Assembly: GCF_041146795.1 (NCBI RefSeq)
Contig: NC_135187.1
Coordinates: 1,197,501-1,261,500 of the forward strand
Origin: Maylandia zebra
Taxonomy: Eukaryota; Chordata; Actinopteri; Cichliformes; Cichlidae
Length of the DNA stretch: 64,000 bases
Direction of reading: 5' to 3'
The position numbers and the translations under genes are program-made. Positions 1-11,943 of the stretch are shown here, piece after piece (position 1 is the first letter of the stretch; the number at the start of each line of letters is the position of its first letter). Under the pieces are notes generated by a model, which worked only from the letters and a program-made list of their open reading frames with translations, did not search any database and was not told the origin of the DNA.

Positions 1-466
1 TTTTGGTATAGCCTTTTAATTTCATTTGCTCCCTTTAATGTAACAATACCTTCTAATTCTAATTTATCAGACTTAACCAAAATATATGCTTTCCTTCCTC
101 TTTGGTCCTTCTTTAAGTTCAGTCAAAAAGCTAAATGAATTTGAGGCCTTTTGCCTGGAGTCAATACTGTCATGTGTGTTTCCTAACTCTGTGTCTGTAA
201 GCGTGTGCAATCCTTCAATAACTTCAATAACTCATATCAAAAAATGCAATATGTATAAAAATCATTTCTATTTATAAGCTCTCCCCTTTATCCTAAAAAT
301 ACCTCCTATGTAATATCTGTATGTGTAAGCCTACATTATAACCACTACTTCTAGAAATCAAAAAGAAATCAAACCTGTTCTTCTAGAAATCAACCCTCAC
401 TAATTTTCCCTCTAAGATTTATTCACAGCTTTGAAAAACCGGCATTGTATCTTCTAAACAGGATTC
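1..466. other. AT-rich stretch, no gene recognised
   Basis: No gene is recognised. On the minus strand about 40 codons (roughly 127 down to 1) read openly with a Lys/Leu-rich sequence. This could be the distal part of the decayed retroelement described further right, but I cannot name a domain. The stretch ends at the left copy of the target-site duplication of the solo LTR. Confidence 0.3.
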
Positions 467-471
467 AGTTC

Positions 472-1132
472 TGTCATGGTCCTGGGCCATGTTGGCCCAG
501 TATTCTTGGTTCCTTGTATTTTCGCTCCTTATTTAGGCCCGGTTTTCTGAGGTGTCCTGTTGTGGTGTTCCCTAAGTGTTTTTTCCCTTTGTGACTCTTA
601 CCCCCTTGTGCCCCTCTGTCTATTTATGAGCTCTCGTCTCTCTTTGTGTTTATTCCATGTTTCCCCCAGCCCGTTATGTCTGTGTTCTCCCCGTACTTTC
701 TCTCCTCCTGTCTGAACCTCTGTGTACTTCCTGTTTTACTTTGACAGTCTCTCGTCAGTATGCGTAATGTTGTGTTCACTCCTGCCCTGTCTCGTTATGT
801 TTATCAGTGTCACCTGTGTTCCCCACCTGTGTGTAATCTCCCTGTGTTCTCTGGGTGTATTTAAGTTGTGTCTTCTGTTATGGTAGTTGCTGGTTCGTCT
901 GTGTTGTTTCCCCTCGGTCTCCCTGCGTCTCTTGTGTATTTCCCCGGACCTCCCTGCATCCTCGTTTCTGGTTTGTGTTATTAGCTTACCCAGTTTAGGT
1001 TTCCGGTTTCTTGTTTTTCCACCAGTGCTGTTTTGTGCCCACCGTTGTAAATAAATATTCACCTGCACCAGAGCTGCCGCCTTTTGGGTCCTTTTCTACA
1101 ACTCCACACGGCTTGCCCCGCAAACCGTGACA
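472..1132 (+). mobile_element. Solo LTR, Ty3/gypsy-like
   Basis: A 661-bp block begins TGTCATGG and ends CCGTGACA, the TG...CA ends of an LTR. It is flanked by an exact 5-bp direct repeat AGTTC at 467-471 and 1133-1137, as left by integrase. Near the 3' end there is an AATAAA-type signal in 'aaataaatattc', with a GTATTTAAG TATA-like box about 190 bases upstream. No internal retroelement sequence adjoins either end in the expected order, so it reads as a solo LTR from LTR-LTR recombination. The same 'cacacggct...ccgtgaca' end occurs in the LTR at 9.7 kb, and a related end lies beside a gag start at 23.6 kb, which supports the gypsy assignment. Confidence 0.8.
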
Positions 1133-1137
1133 AGTTC

Positions 1138-4100
1138 ACTTTAATCCTTTAACCTTAACTTAAAAATAACAGTTTCAGTTTTACCATATCCAAATGATCA
1201 AAAACCCAAAAGGTCCTAAAATGATCCTAAATTATTAAACAATTAAATTATTAAACCCTAAACCCCCCTTTATCTTGATACATTTCATGTGTCAAGATAC
1301 TATACAAAACTTAAAACTGCTCAGTTTTCCCCACTCATGATCCAATCTATGTCATAAAAATAAACTTAAAACAGAACAGTTATCAGTCATGTGTTTCTTC
1401 AATTAATGATAACTGAGTTACATCAAAAATATTTCCCCTTTAGCATTTGGCATTCTCCCAACAATATACTATAATCCCATAATCTAACCCCAGTCAACAA
1501 AACAAAACAGAAATTTTCTCTGGTAAAAACAAATTGTTTGTCCACATTTATTCATCCACACCTTCATCCAGTCACACATTCACATGCAGTCACACCATGT
1601 ATTTGCTAATAGTGGAGCGTCCCGCGCCAGATTCTCCACCCTCAGCAAAATGAGCTCAGTCATTTTTTATTTTCCATAGGAAAATATTTCTTTATGCTTT
1701 TGGACTGGATTGACTCGCATAAAATCCTTTTTACAGGGACTTACGACCTGAATAGTCCCCAGGTAGCTTTCTCCTCAGCCAATTGTAATCTGGAAAGCCC
1801 ACCTTATATTTGCTCTTCCCGAGAATTTCAGCGCCGTTATTCACTGTTGCAGGCCTCCTTAGAACAGAAATGAAAAAATAAAGCTGATTGTTAGCTCATA
1901 AAAACAAAATCAAAATCACCTGACAGGTTTTCTTTAAGTGCACTGTTACAAAATAATGGGCCCAATTTTTAGACATGTCCATGTTTCCTAAAACTCCCTC
2001 TATTAAAAACAAAAACAACAACAACAACCTAACTGACAGAATCAACCCATCACCACAACAACCTCAACAACCTTAAACGCACAAAAGTCTTGCCACCACA
2101 TAATTTCACCTCCTCAATACACCGAAAGTCTCATTAAAACCACACAATTTGCACACAAAAAGCACCCCCTTATGCTCTGTAACATACTTCAATTCAGCAT
2201 AAAACATAACCCCCCTTACAACAACATATCACTAAACTATAAATTTCCTACCCAACTCTGTACTTCTCTTGTCTGCCATGCTTCCTACGTCACCACTCAC
2301 TCCAGCTAATTTGCATACTGAGTCATCTCTCAAAAAGCTGTAACAGAAACATATGTTTAAACATCACCAACTCATTAAATTATGTTATTTCTTTCTACAG
2401 TTATCACTGGTTTTGATCACTCAGTACGAGAGAGCACTCCTAAGTCACTCTTTTAAAACTACTTTAATCACTTTTTGTTTACATAACTCACTCCCTTTGT
2501 CATATGGCTTCTTCTATTCCTCAATTACAAACTCAAATGTATTTTATTAAACATTCACACCATTGTATCATTCATACAAAATAGCAAGCTGTTCTTCATT
2601 GCATATGTTTGTGTTCTTAGCCAGGTTTAATCAGTGTCTATGCATTAAACTCCATGAGCTTGTCTTGTCTTTATAAGGTTAATGCATTTTCTGTTTGTGT
2701 ATGTGAATTTGCAGTGTGTCAGACTCCTTCATAATTCTCCACTTAAGCTGTCAGTTTCTTTCCCAAATTTGCTAACCCAAATTTTAAGTTCCCACCTTAT
2801 TAACAGCATTCCTGCTCCTCAGCCAGAAGTTAGGGCCCACTTGTCAGGTTTATGGAGACATGGCGCTGTGAACAATTCAACCAGAAACTTGCCTTGGCAT
2901 GTCCAGTCAAGTTAACCTACAGGTTTCTTCCGACCGCTGCATGGGGAGAATTGATCCAGGTCTCTTTCGCCCCTAAAGAAACACAACTGAGACATTTTCA
3001 TTATTATCATAAGTACTTAAACTACCCGTTTCCCTCTCTCTGGTCAGAAATCCCAACTTATGTCATGTATATACGTGTAAGCAGGTCTTCATTGCTTTTC
3101 CTATGTATTTTGTTAATGTTCAGTGAGTGTAAGCTGCTTTCTTCATTGCCTCTATATGTTATAGTCAGGTTTAATTCATGCATCTTTTCCCTGATTTCTT
3201 AATTCAAAACTATCTCACTTCTGATCCTTTCCAGAAATAATTTCACATGTAACACTTTGTCTATGTGTGTTTTCTATTCTTGTTTACCTCTTTGTTTGTG
3301 ACGGTGGACATCTCTAAACCATCATGAGTTCAGGCTTCACTTTCAGTCCAATTACACCCTGTATTCTCACAGTCGAACTCGTCCGGCTTCGCCTCTCACT
3401 GGTCACTGTCCTCTTCTCTCAGTGTCCTTTTGTTGTCTTGAATTCCAGCAAACACAGTCTGTTTCTTCTCTGTTTCTCTTCAGTATTTTCCTTTTGGATC
3501 AAGTCCCAGCCTGGCAAAATATCACATTCAGTGCCTTTAAACAGTCATGTCACACTGTTCTTACCAGCCTGCTGTCCACCGTGCATGTTTCATCACGTGG
3601 TTTCTTCTTTTCTGTTGATCCTCTCAGTCATCTCTTTCAAGATTACTCCAAGCATGGCAAATCTGACAATCAATGTCCAGTGCTTTCCACAGCTCATTAT
3701 CCCACTGTTCAACTGCCCAGCCTGTAATTTACAGTACATGTTTCCACCTCGTGGTTCCTTACATGCTGCTGCTGGTGTCGTCAGTGTGGTTTCAGTTGCA
3801 CTGTCTTTTGCTTGCTATTAATTCTTCTCAAGTCCACGTTGTTCTGTTGGTCTTCATCAGGAGATTAACTGTCCTTTGAGCTTCTTCTCAGGATGGGGAC
3901 AAGTGCGAGGTCAAGCTGTAAAATTTTAAGCCAAAATCTGGCCTGTTTTCTCCCAATTATGCTACTCTACTGGTTTTGGCGCCGTACTCAAAATTCCAGG
4001 TTGAGAGAAGTCCACCTTTATTTATCTGTAATCTGTGTTAACACACTAAAACATACAATTAATATCCTTTTCATTTCTTTTCTCAAAACCTCCATACTTA

Positions 4101-5737
4101 ATCTGCCTAGAGTTTAGCTCATCTGTTTCTCTCTCTGGGTGCTCACTCGTCACCTTATATGGGCATGCAAACTTCCTGTCACCCACACCATTTCCTGTTA
4201 CACACACACAGCACGCAGCTGCTCAGAGCAGCTCAAGCTGCTTTGCTGTTTCTCCAGGCTAATCAAACTTATTTTGTATTTACAATCTACAAACCCTCTG
4301 TAATTCTACTAACTTTTGACCTAAAATGTAGCATCATTCACACAATGATTTCATAATCCTCTCACACACACACCTTTTAAATAAACTAAACTCTTATAAC
4401 ATCACTCATGCATCTCTTAAATTAAAAACACTTTCAAACTTTAAAACATCCTGCTTTACATCACCAAAGGAATACCTCTCACACCTTTATTCATCATTCA
4501 AAACCTTCTAGTCACCGCATTCACACACTTAAAGTGTGACCAGAGTTGAGGAATATAATTCAAAACACACTTTCCTAAGAGTATTTTAGACATGCTTGTC
4601 ATAATCAAAAAGAGCAAGTAAAAAACAAACAAACAAAAAATTGAAACCTCCATTAATTCTCACCGCACACACAAGAAATTGAAAAAATAAAACACACCAG
4701 CAACTAATGCTGGAGAAAAGTTACTACTGAAAGTGATGTGTTAGTCTTAAGTATATACAGTGCACTCAATATATTTATATATCTACATCCAAACTCAGTC
4801 AATTACTATACATCCACTACGGCAACTCAAAACTTTATTTATAGTCCTCTAATAAACATAAATGGCATCTTAAACACACACTCAACAATGTTTGCAGCAG
4901 TATTTGTAAAACCAACTGTGGCTTAAACAGTTCACTGCTTACTCATTTGCATTTTCACTCACACACACACCGTCTAAAAATAGCTCCAGCATTGCCTCAG
5001 ACTCCTTTCACACAGAGATCTCTTATTTTATATTACAAAGACATCTTATATTTACAACCACTGTCAGATCTGTCAGCTTTAGCGCCTACACAATTTAGAC
5101 AAATTTAAAATAACCGCCCAGCGGATAAACTCCCTGAGTTTTTTGCGACCAATTAACCAGTATCAGACTCTACTGTTTCTGGCCTCATCTCTAAAATCCC
5201 TAACTCAATTTAAAAGCGTCAACCAACCCAAACTTTGCCTGAAGCTCTAATTTTGGCGTTTCACAGCCAAGGCTTACCCCAAAGTGTTAAGTTAAAGTTA
5301 CACGCCCAAAGTCCAACTTCTCCTGTCCAAAAAAGCGCAGACTACCGTTCCAAACGGTAAGGAGACTCTAACTCCTAGTTATTCTGGAGTGCCCCAAGCT
5401 CCACAGTGACCAACTGACTATCCCTCTTCGAGGACAATGCCTAAGCGTCCTTGGCATTGGCAAGCGTTACCTCTGAGCACTGCGCTTCCTAGAACCCCCA
5501 CGGTTCAGTTCTAAAATAATTTATAATACTTTGAAACAACAATCAACACCCGAAACAAGTGTATAACTGAGGCAGGTGCAACCTAGTGGTCAATGGAGAC
5601 TCCAACTCACAAAATGACCGCTCAGGTCCACTCTTATGACCAAATTTGGACTCTAACCAACAAAATAACCAATTCCCTACCAAACTACTTGAGACTCTAA
5701 CTCAATTTCTTTGGGACTTCAACCCAGTATTTAAATA
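1138..5737 (-). other. Decayed AT-rich region, possible interior of a minus-strand endogenous retrovirus
   Basis: About 4.6 kb with no minus-strand reading frame of 60 codons and only short, unconvincing plus-strand frames; for example 3324-3821 has no recognisable domain. Its position downstream (on the minus strand) of the LTR and primer site at 6.3 kb makes it the expected place for gag-pol-env. I could not recognise any of those proteins by eye, so the assignment is positional. Base composition is G-poor on the plus strand throughout. If it is viral, it is long dead. Confidence 0.3.
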
Positions 5738-5972
5738 CTTGAAATGTGCAATTCACTTGTATTTTTATTTTTATTTTTATTTTATTTTTATTCCTATTTA
5801 TTCTATTTATCCCCTTCGTATATTTTATTTATATTGTCTCTGTATTTATATATATGTGTGTGTGTATAACTCTGTAACTTCTGTCGGTGCTGTGCTTTTT
5901 TGGAAATCGAATTTCCCAGAGGAACCCACCCGAGGGATTAATAAAGTTCTATCTTATCTTATCTTATCTTAA
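5738..5972 (+). repeat. 3' tail of a Rex1-like LINE
   Basis: A T-rich 3' UTR ends in 'gggattaataaagttc' followed by (tatct)n, the short-repeat tail style of Rex1/L2-type LINEs in fish. It is truncated to the 3' UTR and interrupts a block rich in the phrase 'gactctaac' on either side, so it inserted into the older decayed region. Confidence 0.65.
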
Positions 5973-6294
5973 ACTTTTCCTGGCAGACTCTAACTGCTTT
6001 AGCAGACTTTACTGCTTTCATTTCTTCTTAGCAGAACTCTAACTGCTTCAACTCATGAGATTTTTCATCAAAATCAAAACAGACATCCACCAGTAACTTC
6101 AGTGAGTAGACTTAAATTTTATCATGTCCAATTTGGCACACTTTGGAAATAATTCAACAGGTAGTGCCTTACCTTTTGGATAAGCCGGCTTATGCCCACT
6201 CACTTCGACCACTGGAATTCATGTCTGCCCGTCAGACCACCTCAGAGACCACCAAATTTCTCCATCTAAACCTCCAATCCTCCCTCCTCAACCA
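5973..6294 (-). other. Retroviral leader region with a candidate splice donor
   Basis: On the minus strand, immediately 3' of the primer site, this is where a proviral leader and gag start should lie. It contains a good splice-donor match, AAG|GTAAGG, with the exon ending at 6173 and GT at 6172-6171. That is the position expected for the donor used to make a subgenomic env message. No gag reading frame survives. Confidence 0.4.
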
Positions 6295-6310
6295 CCGGAC
6301 GAAGCCCCCA
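6295..6310 (-). promoter_or_regulatory. Retroviral primer-binding site, tRNA-Pro-like
   Basis: Read on the minus strand this is TGGGGGCTTCGTCCGG. It matches the complement of the tRNA-Pro 3' end used as primer by gammaretrovirus-like elements, with one extra T in the middle. It lies exactly two bases (TT) after the CA end of the LTR, the canonical spacing. This is the strongest evidence that the element is a retrovirus-type LTR element on the minus strand. Confidence 0.7.
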
Positions 6311-6312
6311 AA

Positions 6313-6960
6313 TGTTAAGGTTCAAAATTGAGGAAGGAGAGTACAAACCACCCATGGTCCAGAAGGTCTTGGTCCAACAATGATTTTAATGAACACACGT
6401 GTGGGAAGACACTCTGTACGCAGACAGCCAGTAGTCCTCGACTTAATCAAAGCATGAACAGATATTTTATAGCATCAGGGTTTGATTTACTGACGCCCCT
6501 TCATGCGTCACAGATACATTTTATACATAGATCAGAAGATCATCTTCTATTTTCATGGCTGGTACTTTCCGTTCTTGTCTTAAAGTAAATTGTTCCTCTT
6601 TCTTGCCGAGACAACAAGGACGGTTCCTCTTTTACCGAGACACTTTTGCAGTTACAACCAGACATGACTAATCTCTCCTCTAAATAAATTTAACTCATGT
6701 GTGTGTGTGTGTTGACCTCACATGCTCTTTCTCAATTCACCTGTTGCACTTCTGACCTTTCACTAGACCAGAAGCTTACTGAGACTATGTGTATGTCTTC
6801 TACTAAATAAATGTTTTAACCAAGAACCTCTACTAAAACCTTAATATAAAATGATCTGATATATAAGTGTTTTGTAAGCATGTATTGCAATTCCTTCTAT
6901 GGCTCCAAGTCACTTGCACAATAGATTGTCCGAACAACCCGCTGAACAAAGCTTCCGACC
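6313..6960 (-). mobile_element. 5' LTR of a minus-strand endogenous retrovirus
   Basis: On the minus strand the LTR ends ...TTAACA at 6313. Upstream it shows a promoter layout: TATAAAA (plus 6465-6471), a leader, then an ATTAAA-type poly(A) signal shortly before the end. The far edge is not certain; 6960 is an estimate. A second copy expected at lower coordinates was not found, so the provirus is either truncated or runs off the window start. It has a (GT)n run near 6700 and no coding content. Confidence 0.6.
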
Positions 6961-7284
6961 CCCAATTAATTGACCGAGCTCCAACTCTTTAATAAGCACA
7001 GATATGCATTGTGTATAAAATAGTCATAACTGCTTAAGGCCTTCTTAAAGCTATCTGTTACATTGTTAAAGCCTCGTCTTAGCCTGCTGCTCAAAATAAC
7101 TTCCACTTCTGCAAAACTCTCCAAGCCTGTTTCCTGTCCTGTTACTTTTAGCCTTTCTGAAAGACACACTGTTCAACCCCTGAATGCAATATAAACTCCA
7201 GATTATATTATTAATGCAATGGTAATAATGATGATTATTTAACAATAGCAGTAAAATAATTTCCCTGCTCCACAAATTCTAATC

Positions 7285-7450
7285 ATAAAATAAAAACAAA
7301 AGTCTAATCTGAAAAGTAGAGAGGCTGTTTGTCTACTGAACCCTGGCTGGGAACAGATTCCACAGGAGAGGGGCCTGACAAAGGAACGCTCTGCCTCCCA
7401 TTTAGCTTTGGAATAGGCAACGTGCTGGACTGAGAAAGAAACTGCTTTGA
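7285..7450 (-). mobile_element. L2-type LINE fragment (ORF2 C-terminus)
   Basis: About 165 bases match, on the minus strand, the region coding the ORF2 C-terminus that is also present at 23.9 kb and 30.2 kb. The shared peptide phrase is of the type '...WEAE.SF.RPL.CG...', read in the alternative frame. The wording 'ggctctgcctcccat' is shared with the copy at 30.2 kb. The fragment is frameshifted and not functional. Confidence 0.6.
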
Positions 7451-7882
7451 TCACAAGTACATTACAGTTTTTCTCAATCAATTTGGTTCAGCTCTCACAG
7501 CAGAAAAGTCATTCTCACCAATCTTCATTCAGTTCTCAAAACAGTCAGAGTCAAACAATCTGTCACATTTGTCAAAGCATGAAAAGTCAATCACTTCACC
7601 ACCCTTTGAAGTCTGAGTCATCTAAACATTTAGATTTTTACTCAAAACCCAACCGACTCTGGAAAGAATTCAGCTAAAATGTGGCACTAGAAGGAAGCAG
7701 GAACTCAAACAACCAGTCACTACAAACAAGCTTTGCAAAAGAGCATCCCTGAAAGCATGACACACCTGACCCTGATGATGGTCTACAGGAACAGGAAGAG
7801 GAATCTAAGGCTACATGTAATACCGACTCACCAACATTAAACAACAGAAGACTGAAAAACACTCCGATAGACTCCACAAACA

Positions 7883-7957
7883 CCAGATCTCAGTCCAGTA
7901 GAGCATCCTTGGGATGTGCTTGAAAAGGAAATTTGGAGAGCAGCTAAAGTAATTTGA
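7883..7957 (+). mobile_element. Tc1/mariner transposase C-terminal scrap
   Basis: The plus strand reads PDLSPVEHPWDVLEKEIWRA and then reaches a stop. This is the third-acidic-residue block (PDL-x-P-x-E) of Tc1-like DD34E transposases. Nothing else of the transposase is in frame nearby, and no terminal repeats were seen, so it is a relic. Confidence 0.55.
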
Positions 7958-8433
7958 CTGAAAACATTAGTGCAATGCTAGTGTCATGATTCACATGACG
8001 TATGCACACATGACTGACTGAATATGAACCATGGAACACAGAGAGGACGCAGTGACTGAAACGAGAAGCTAAAAAACAACAAATTTAACATGACCAGAAA
8101 ACCATCAAGAGAGCTCAAAACTGTGAATAACAGTAATCAGACACAAAACACTGGGTTGCAGAGTCAGTGCAGTGACAGCTGGACAGTAGTCAGGAAAGTG
8201 AGAGATTTTGAACTGTACCTGACAAAAGTGCAAACTGTTTGGATGAGTTGTGAGATTCAAGTGAGGAGTCCATCGACAGGCTAACACGTATTTTTCATAG
8301 TGAAGTCTGTGTAGAAACAATATCAATGTAATGTGCAATAGCAACAGCAATGTGTGTAAACCCAATGACAATGTCTAATGTGGGCGAGGAAATACTCTAC
8401 TGAGAACTGCATCATGGCAGTGGATTGAACCGA

Positions 8434-9064
8434 AGGTCGGACGGTCCTGATCCCCAAGGACCCCAAGAAGGGGCCGGTCCCCTCCAACTACCGACCAATA
8501 ACCTGCCTCAGTACTACATGGAAGCTCCTGTCAGGCATCATATCGGCTAAGATGAACAGGCACATGGGTCAATACATGAGCGGGACACAGAAAGGAATTG
8601 GCAAGAATACCAGAGGCGCAAAACACCAGCTACTGGTAGACAGAACAATCAGCCGAGACTGCAAGACCAGACTGACCAACCTGTGCACTGCCTGGATTGA
8701 TTACAAGAAGGCCTATGACTCAATGCCCCACAGCTGGATACTGGAATGCCTAGAATTGTACAAGATCAATGGGACCCTAAGAGCCTTCATCAGGAACTCA
8801 ATGGGGATGTGGCGTACAACACTAGAGGCCAACTCCAAGCCCATAGCACAAGTCACCATCAAGTGTGGGATCTACCAAGGAGATGCTCTGTCCCCACTGC
8901 TGTTCTGCATAGGCCTGAACCCCCTCAGTGAGATCATTAACAAGACTGGCTACGGATACCGACTACGGAACGGAGCAGTTGTCAGCCACCTCCTGTACAT
9001 GGATGACATCAAGCTGTATGCCAAGAGTGAACGAGACATCGATTCACTGATCCACACCACCAGG
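8434..9064 (+). mobile_element. Reverse transcriptase fragment, R4/Dong-like non-LTR element
   Basis: An open frame of about 210 codons covers the core of a reverse transcriptase: NYRPITCL near the start, AWIDYKKAYDSMPH (catalytic Asp block), GIYQGDALSPLLFCI and then YMDDIKLYAKSERDIDSLIH. The YMDD catalytic box is intact. The wording is that of elements with a site-specific, restriction-like endonuclease (R4/Dong group, which includes fish Rex6). That clade call is from memory of family wording. The homology stops at IHTTR and is replaced by unrelated sequence, so the thumb and endonuclease regions are missing. Upstream fingers sequence before 8434 is also gone. Confidence 0.7.
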
Positions 9065-9224
9065 CTACCCTTCCTTCCGCTTAGCGTACAGCCTCAGGGT
9101 GCTGGACTTCTCCTCCCCCTCTGCTTTGACCCCCTCTGCTAGGCGACAGGAGGGGAGAAACATACACAAGCCCTCTCATGAAATCTGAGTAAATAAGGGG
9201 TTTTATTACAAACATTGCCTAGGG

Positions 9225-9720
9225 TTGAACCTGAAGTTAGTGTATATTCAGCCCTACCTGTGTCTGTCCTTAGTGTTGTGTTGTAAATCAGTCCATGTGT
9301 TCCCTGCTTTACTTTGTAGGCTCGTGTCCTAGAGTTCCTGTCTTATTCTGAAAGTCTGTGTCTCCTCCGGTTCTGATGTGTATTAGGTTCAGCTGTTCTT
9401 CCCTCCTGTGTGTGTGATTACCTGATTACCTTGTGTGTGTGTATATTTAGTGGGTGTCGGTCTGTGTTCTTTGTCGGCTCGTCTGCGTTCATCTGCGTTC
9501 CTGTCTCTGCGTCTCTCTGCCCCGCACCCCTTTTGTATGGTCTCAGGTTTGTCATTTAGTTCTCCCAGTTTAGGTTTCTTCAGTTGTTTTGTCATGCTTC
9601 ACTGCCTGTTTTTGCCACTGCCACCTTGTAAATAAACGTCACTCGAATCATCAGTCACTGCCGCATTTTGGGTCCTCCTTTTCCTCCAACACCACACGGC
9701 TCACCCCGCCAGCCGTGACA
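9225..9720 (+). mobile_element. Gypsy-like LTR, 5' part uncertain
   Basis: The block ends 'cacacggctcaccccgccagccgtgaca', which parallels the end of the LTR at 472-1132 and includes an AATAAA signal (in 'gtaaataaacg') about 90 bases earlier. The TG-start is not clear; it lies somewhere near 9225-9270. No internal region follows, so it is a second solo or truncated LTR of the same group. Confidence 0.55.
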
Positions 9721-10083
9721 TACAAGGAGATATCAGACCCCATAAAACCACAGTCATATAATCTGGATTATCAGAATCACTCAGACTTTTGCTTTGAAAT
9801 ATCATAATTTTTATGCGTATATACTCTCTCTGTGTGTGTTTACATATAACACCAGGATGTCACTATATTCTCCCACAGTTTGTGCTTACTTGTTTTGTCT
9901 TCCAAATACTGCACGGTCTTTAATTTACAAAATGTGATGAGAGAACTATTGTGAGTTGCAGCAAAATAAAAAAAGCTGAATAAGTTAGTATTAACACTTA
10001 CTATTGTAGAGAAATTGTTATTATGAGAAATTATTCTCAACCTTGAAAAGTCAGGGGACATTTACTAATCAATGCAAAAAGAC
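9721..10083. other. Intergenic, nothing recognised
   Basis: This is AT-rich sequence between the gypsy-like LTR and the 3' end of the minus-strand mucin-like gene. I see no gene, RNA or repeat signature. Confidence 0.4.
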
Positions 10084-10089
10084 TTTATT
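10084..10089 (-). terminator. Candidate poly(A) signal of the large mucin-like gene
   Basis: TTTATT on the plus strand is AATAAA on the minus strand, about 285 bases beyond the stop codon of the large threonine-rich gene. It is plausible by position only. Confidence 0.35.
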
Positions 10090-10373
10090 TATGATAGTTT
10101 TGAAAAGTGCCATGATAAGATCAGTGTTGAGATAGCAGACATTACAATATTTTTATCAGTTATCAAATCACACATGTTTGGTTGATACATCCACAAACAT
10201 CATCTCGAGGAGGAAAACACTAAAACTGTTTAAATTAACTTTTCTCTATCAAACCAAAAGTCATGAACCCACAATGAAGACAAATTAAAATTTACATACT
10301 TAATTATTTTACATTTCCACATGTATTTTGGTTTGTGACTTCATTTAAAGGATGTGAACTTAAGAGAAAAATA

Positions 10374-11086
10374 TTAAGAATATGAGCTAAGAACATGTGG
10401 TATTAGAGCCAGACCTAGGGAAAGAAAGCTGAAGTTGTTAACAATAGCAGAGGAGGTGGTATTTGTTGTGGTAGTTGTGGTTGATGCTTTAGTTGGGGTT
10501 AATGTTGCTGTAGTTGTTGTTGGAGCAGCAGCGGTTGATGCCGCAGTTGTGGTTGTTGGGGCGGCAGTTGTGGTTGTTGTTGGAGCCGCAATTGTAGTTG
10601 TTGTGGGAGCAGCTGTAGTTGTTGTTGGAGCAGCTGTGGTTGTGGGCGTAGTTGTGGTTGTTGTCGGTGAGGAAGCTGTGGATGATGCCGCAGTTGTGGT
10701 TGTTGTTGGGGCGGCAGCTGTGGTTGTTGTTGGAGCAACTGTAGTTGTTGTTGGAGCAGCTGTGGTTGTTGTTGGAGCCGCAATTGTGGTTGTTGTTGGA
10801 ACAGGTGTGGTTGTTGTTGAGGCGACAGTTGTGGTTGTTGTAGAAGCAGCTGTGGTTGTTGTTGGGGCAGTTGTGGTTGTTGTTGGGGCAGCAGCTGTGG
10901 TTGTTGTTGGAACAACTGTAGTTGTTGTTGGAGCAGCTGTGGTTGTTGTTGGAGCCGCAATTGTGGTTGTTGTTGGAACAGTTGTGGTTGTTGTTGAGGC
11001 GACAGTTGTGGTTGTTGTAGAAGCAGCTGTGGTTGTTGTTGGGAAAGCTGCAGTTGTTGTTGGAGCAGCTGTGGTTGTGGGTGCAG

Positions 11087-11124
<38 letters not shown>

Positions 11125-11905
11125 GGGAAAGATGTGGTTGTTGTTGTGGCGACAGTTATGGTTGTTGGTGGTGCAGCTGTAGTTGTTGTTGGAGCAGCTG
11201 TGGTTGTGGGTGCAGTTGTGGTTGTACTTCGGGCAGCTGTGGTTGTTGTTGGAGCTGCTGCAGTTGTGGCAACAGTTGTGGTTGTTGTCGGAGCAGCTGT
11301 AGTTGTTGTTGGGGCAGCTGTGGTTGTGGGTGCAGTTGTTGTGGTTGTTGTTGGAGTAGCTGCAGTTGTGGCCGCAGTTGTGGTTGTTGTTGGAACAGTT
11401 GTGGTTGTTGTTGAGGCGACAGTTGTGGTTGTTGTAGAAGCAGCTGTGGTTGTTGTTGGGGCAGTTGTGGTTGTTGTTGGGGCAGTTGTGGTTGTTGTTG
11501 GGGCAGCTGAGGTTGTGAGGGCAGTTGTTGTTGTCGGTGAGGAAGCTGTGGATGATGCCGCAATTGTGGTTGTTGTTGGAGCCGCAATTGTAGTTGTTGT
11601 GGGAGCAGCTGTAGTTGTTATTGGAGCAGCTGTGGTTGTGGGTGTAGTTGTGGTTGTTGTCGGTGAGGAAGCTGTGGATGATGCCGCAGTTGTGGTTGTT
11701 GTTGGGGCGGCAGCTGTGGTTGTTGTTGGAGCAACTGTAGTTGTTCTTGAAGCAGCTGTGGTTGTTGTTGGAGCCGCAATTGTGGTTGTTGTTGGAACAG
11801 TTGTGGTTGTTGTTGAGGCGACAGTTGTGGTTGTTGTAGAAGCAGCTGTGGTTGTTGTTGGGAAAGCTGCAGTTGTTGTTGGAGCAGCTGTGGTTGTGGG
11901 TGCAG

Positions 11906-11943
<38 letters not shown>

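Noticed and set aside
3324..3821. 165-aa plus-strand frame
   Set aside because: No recognisable domain, composition typical of random AT-rich DNA, and overlapped by equally long frames in other phases.
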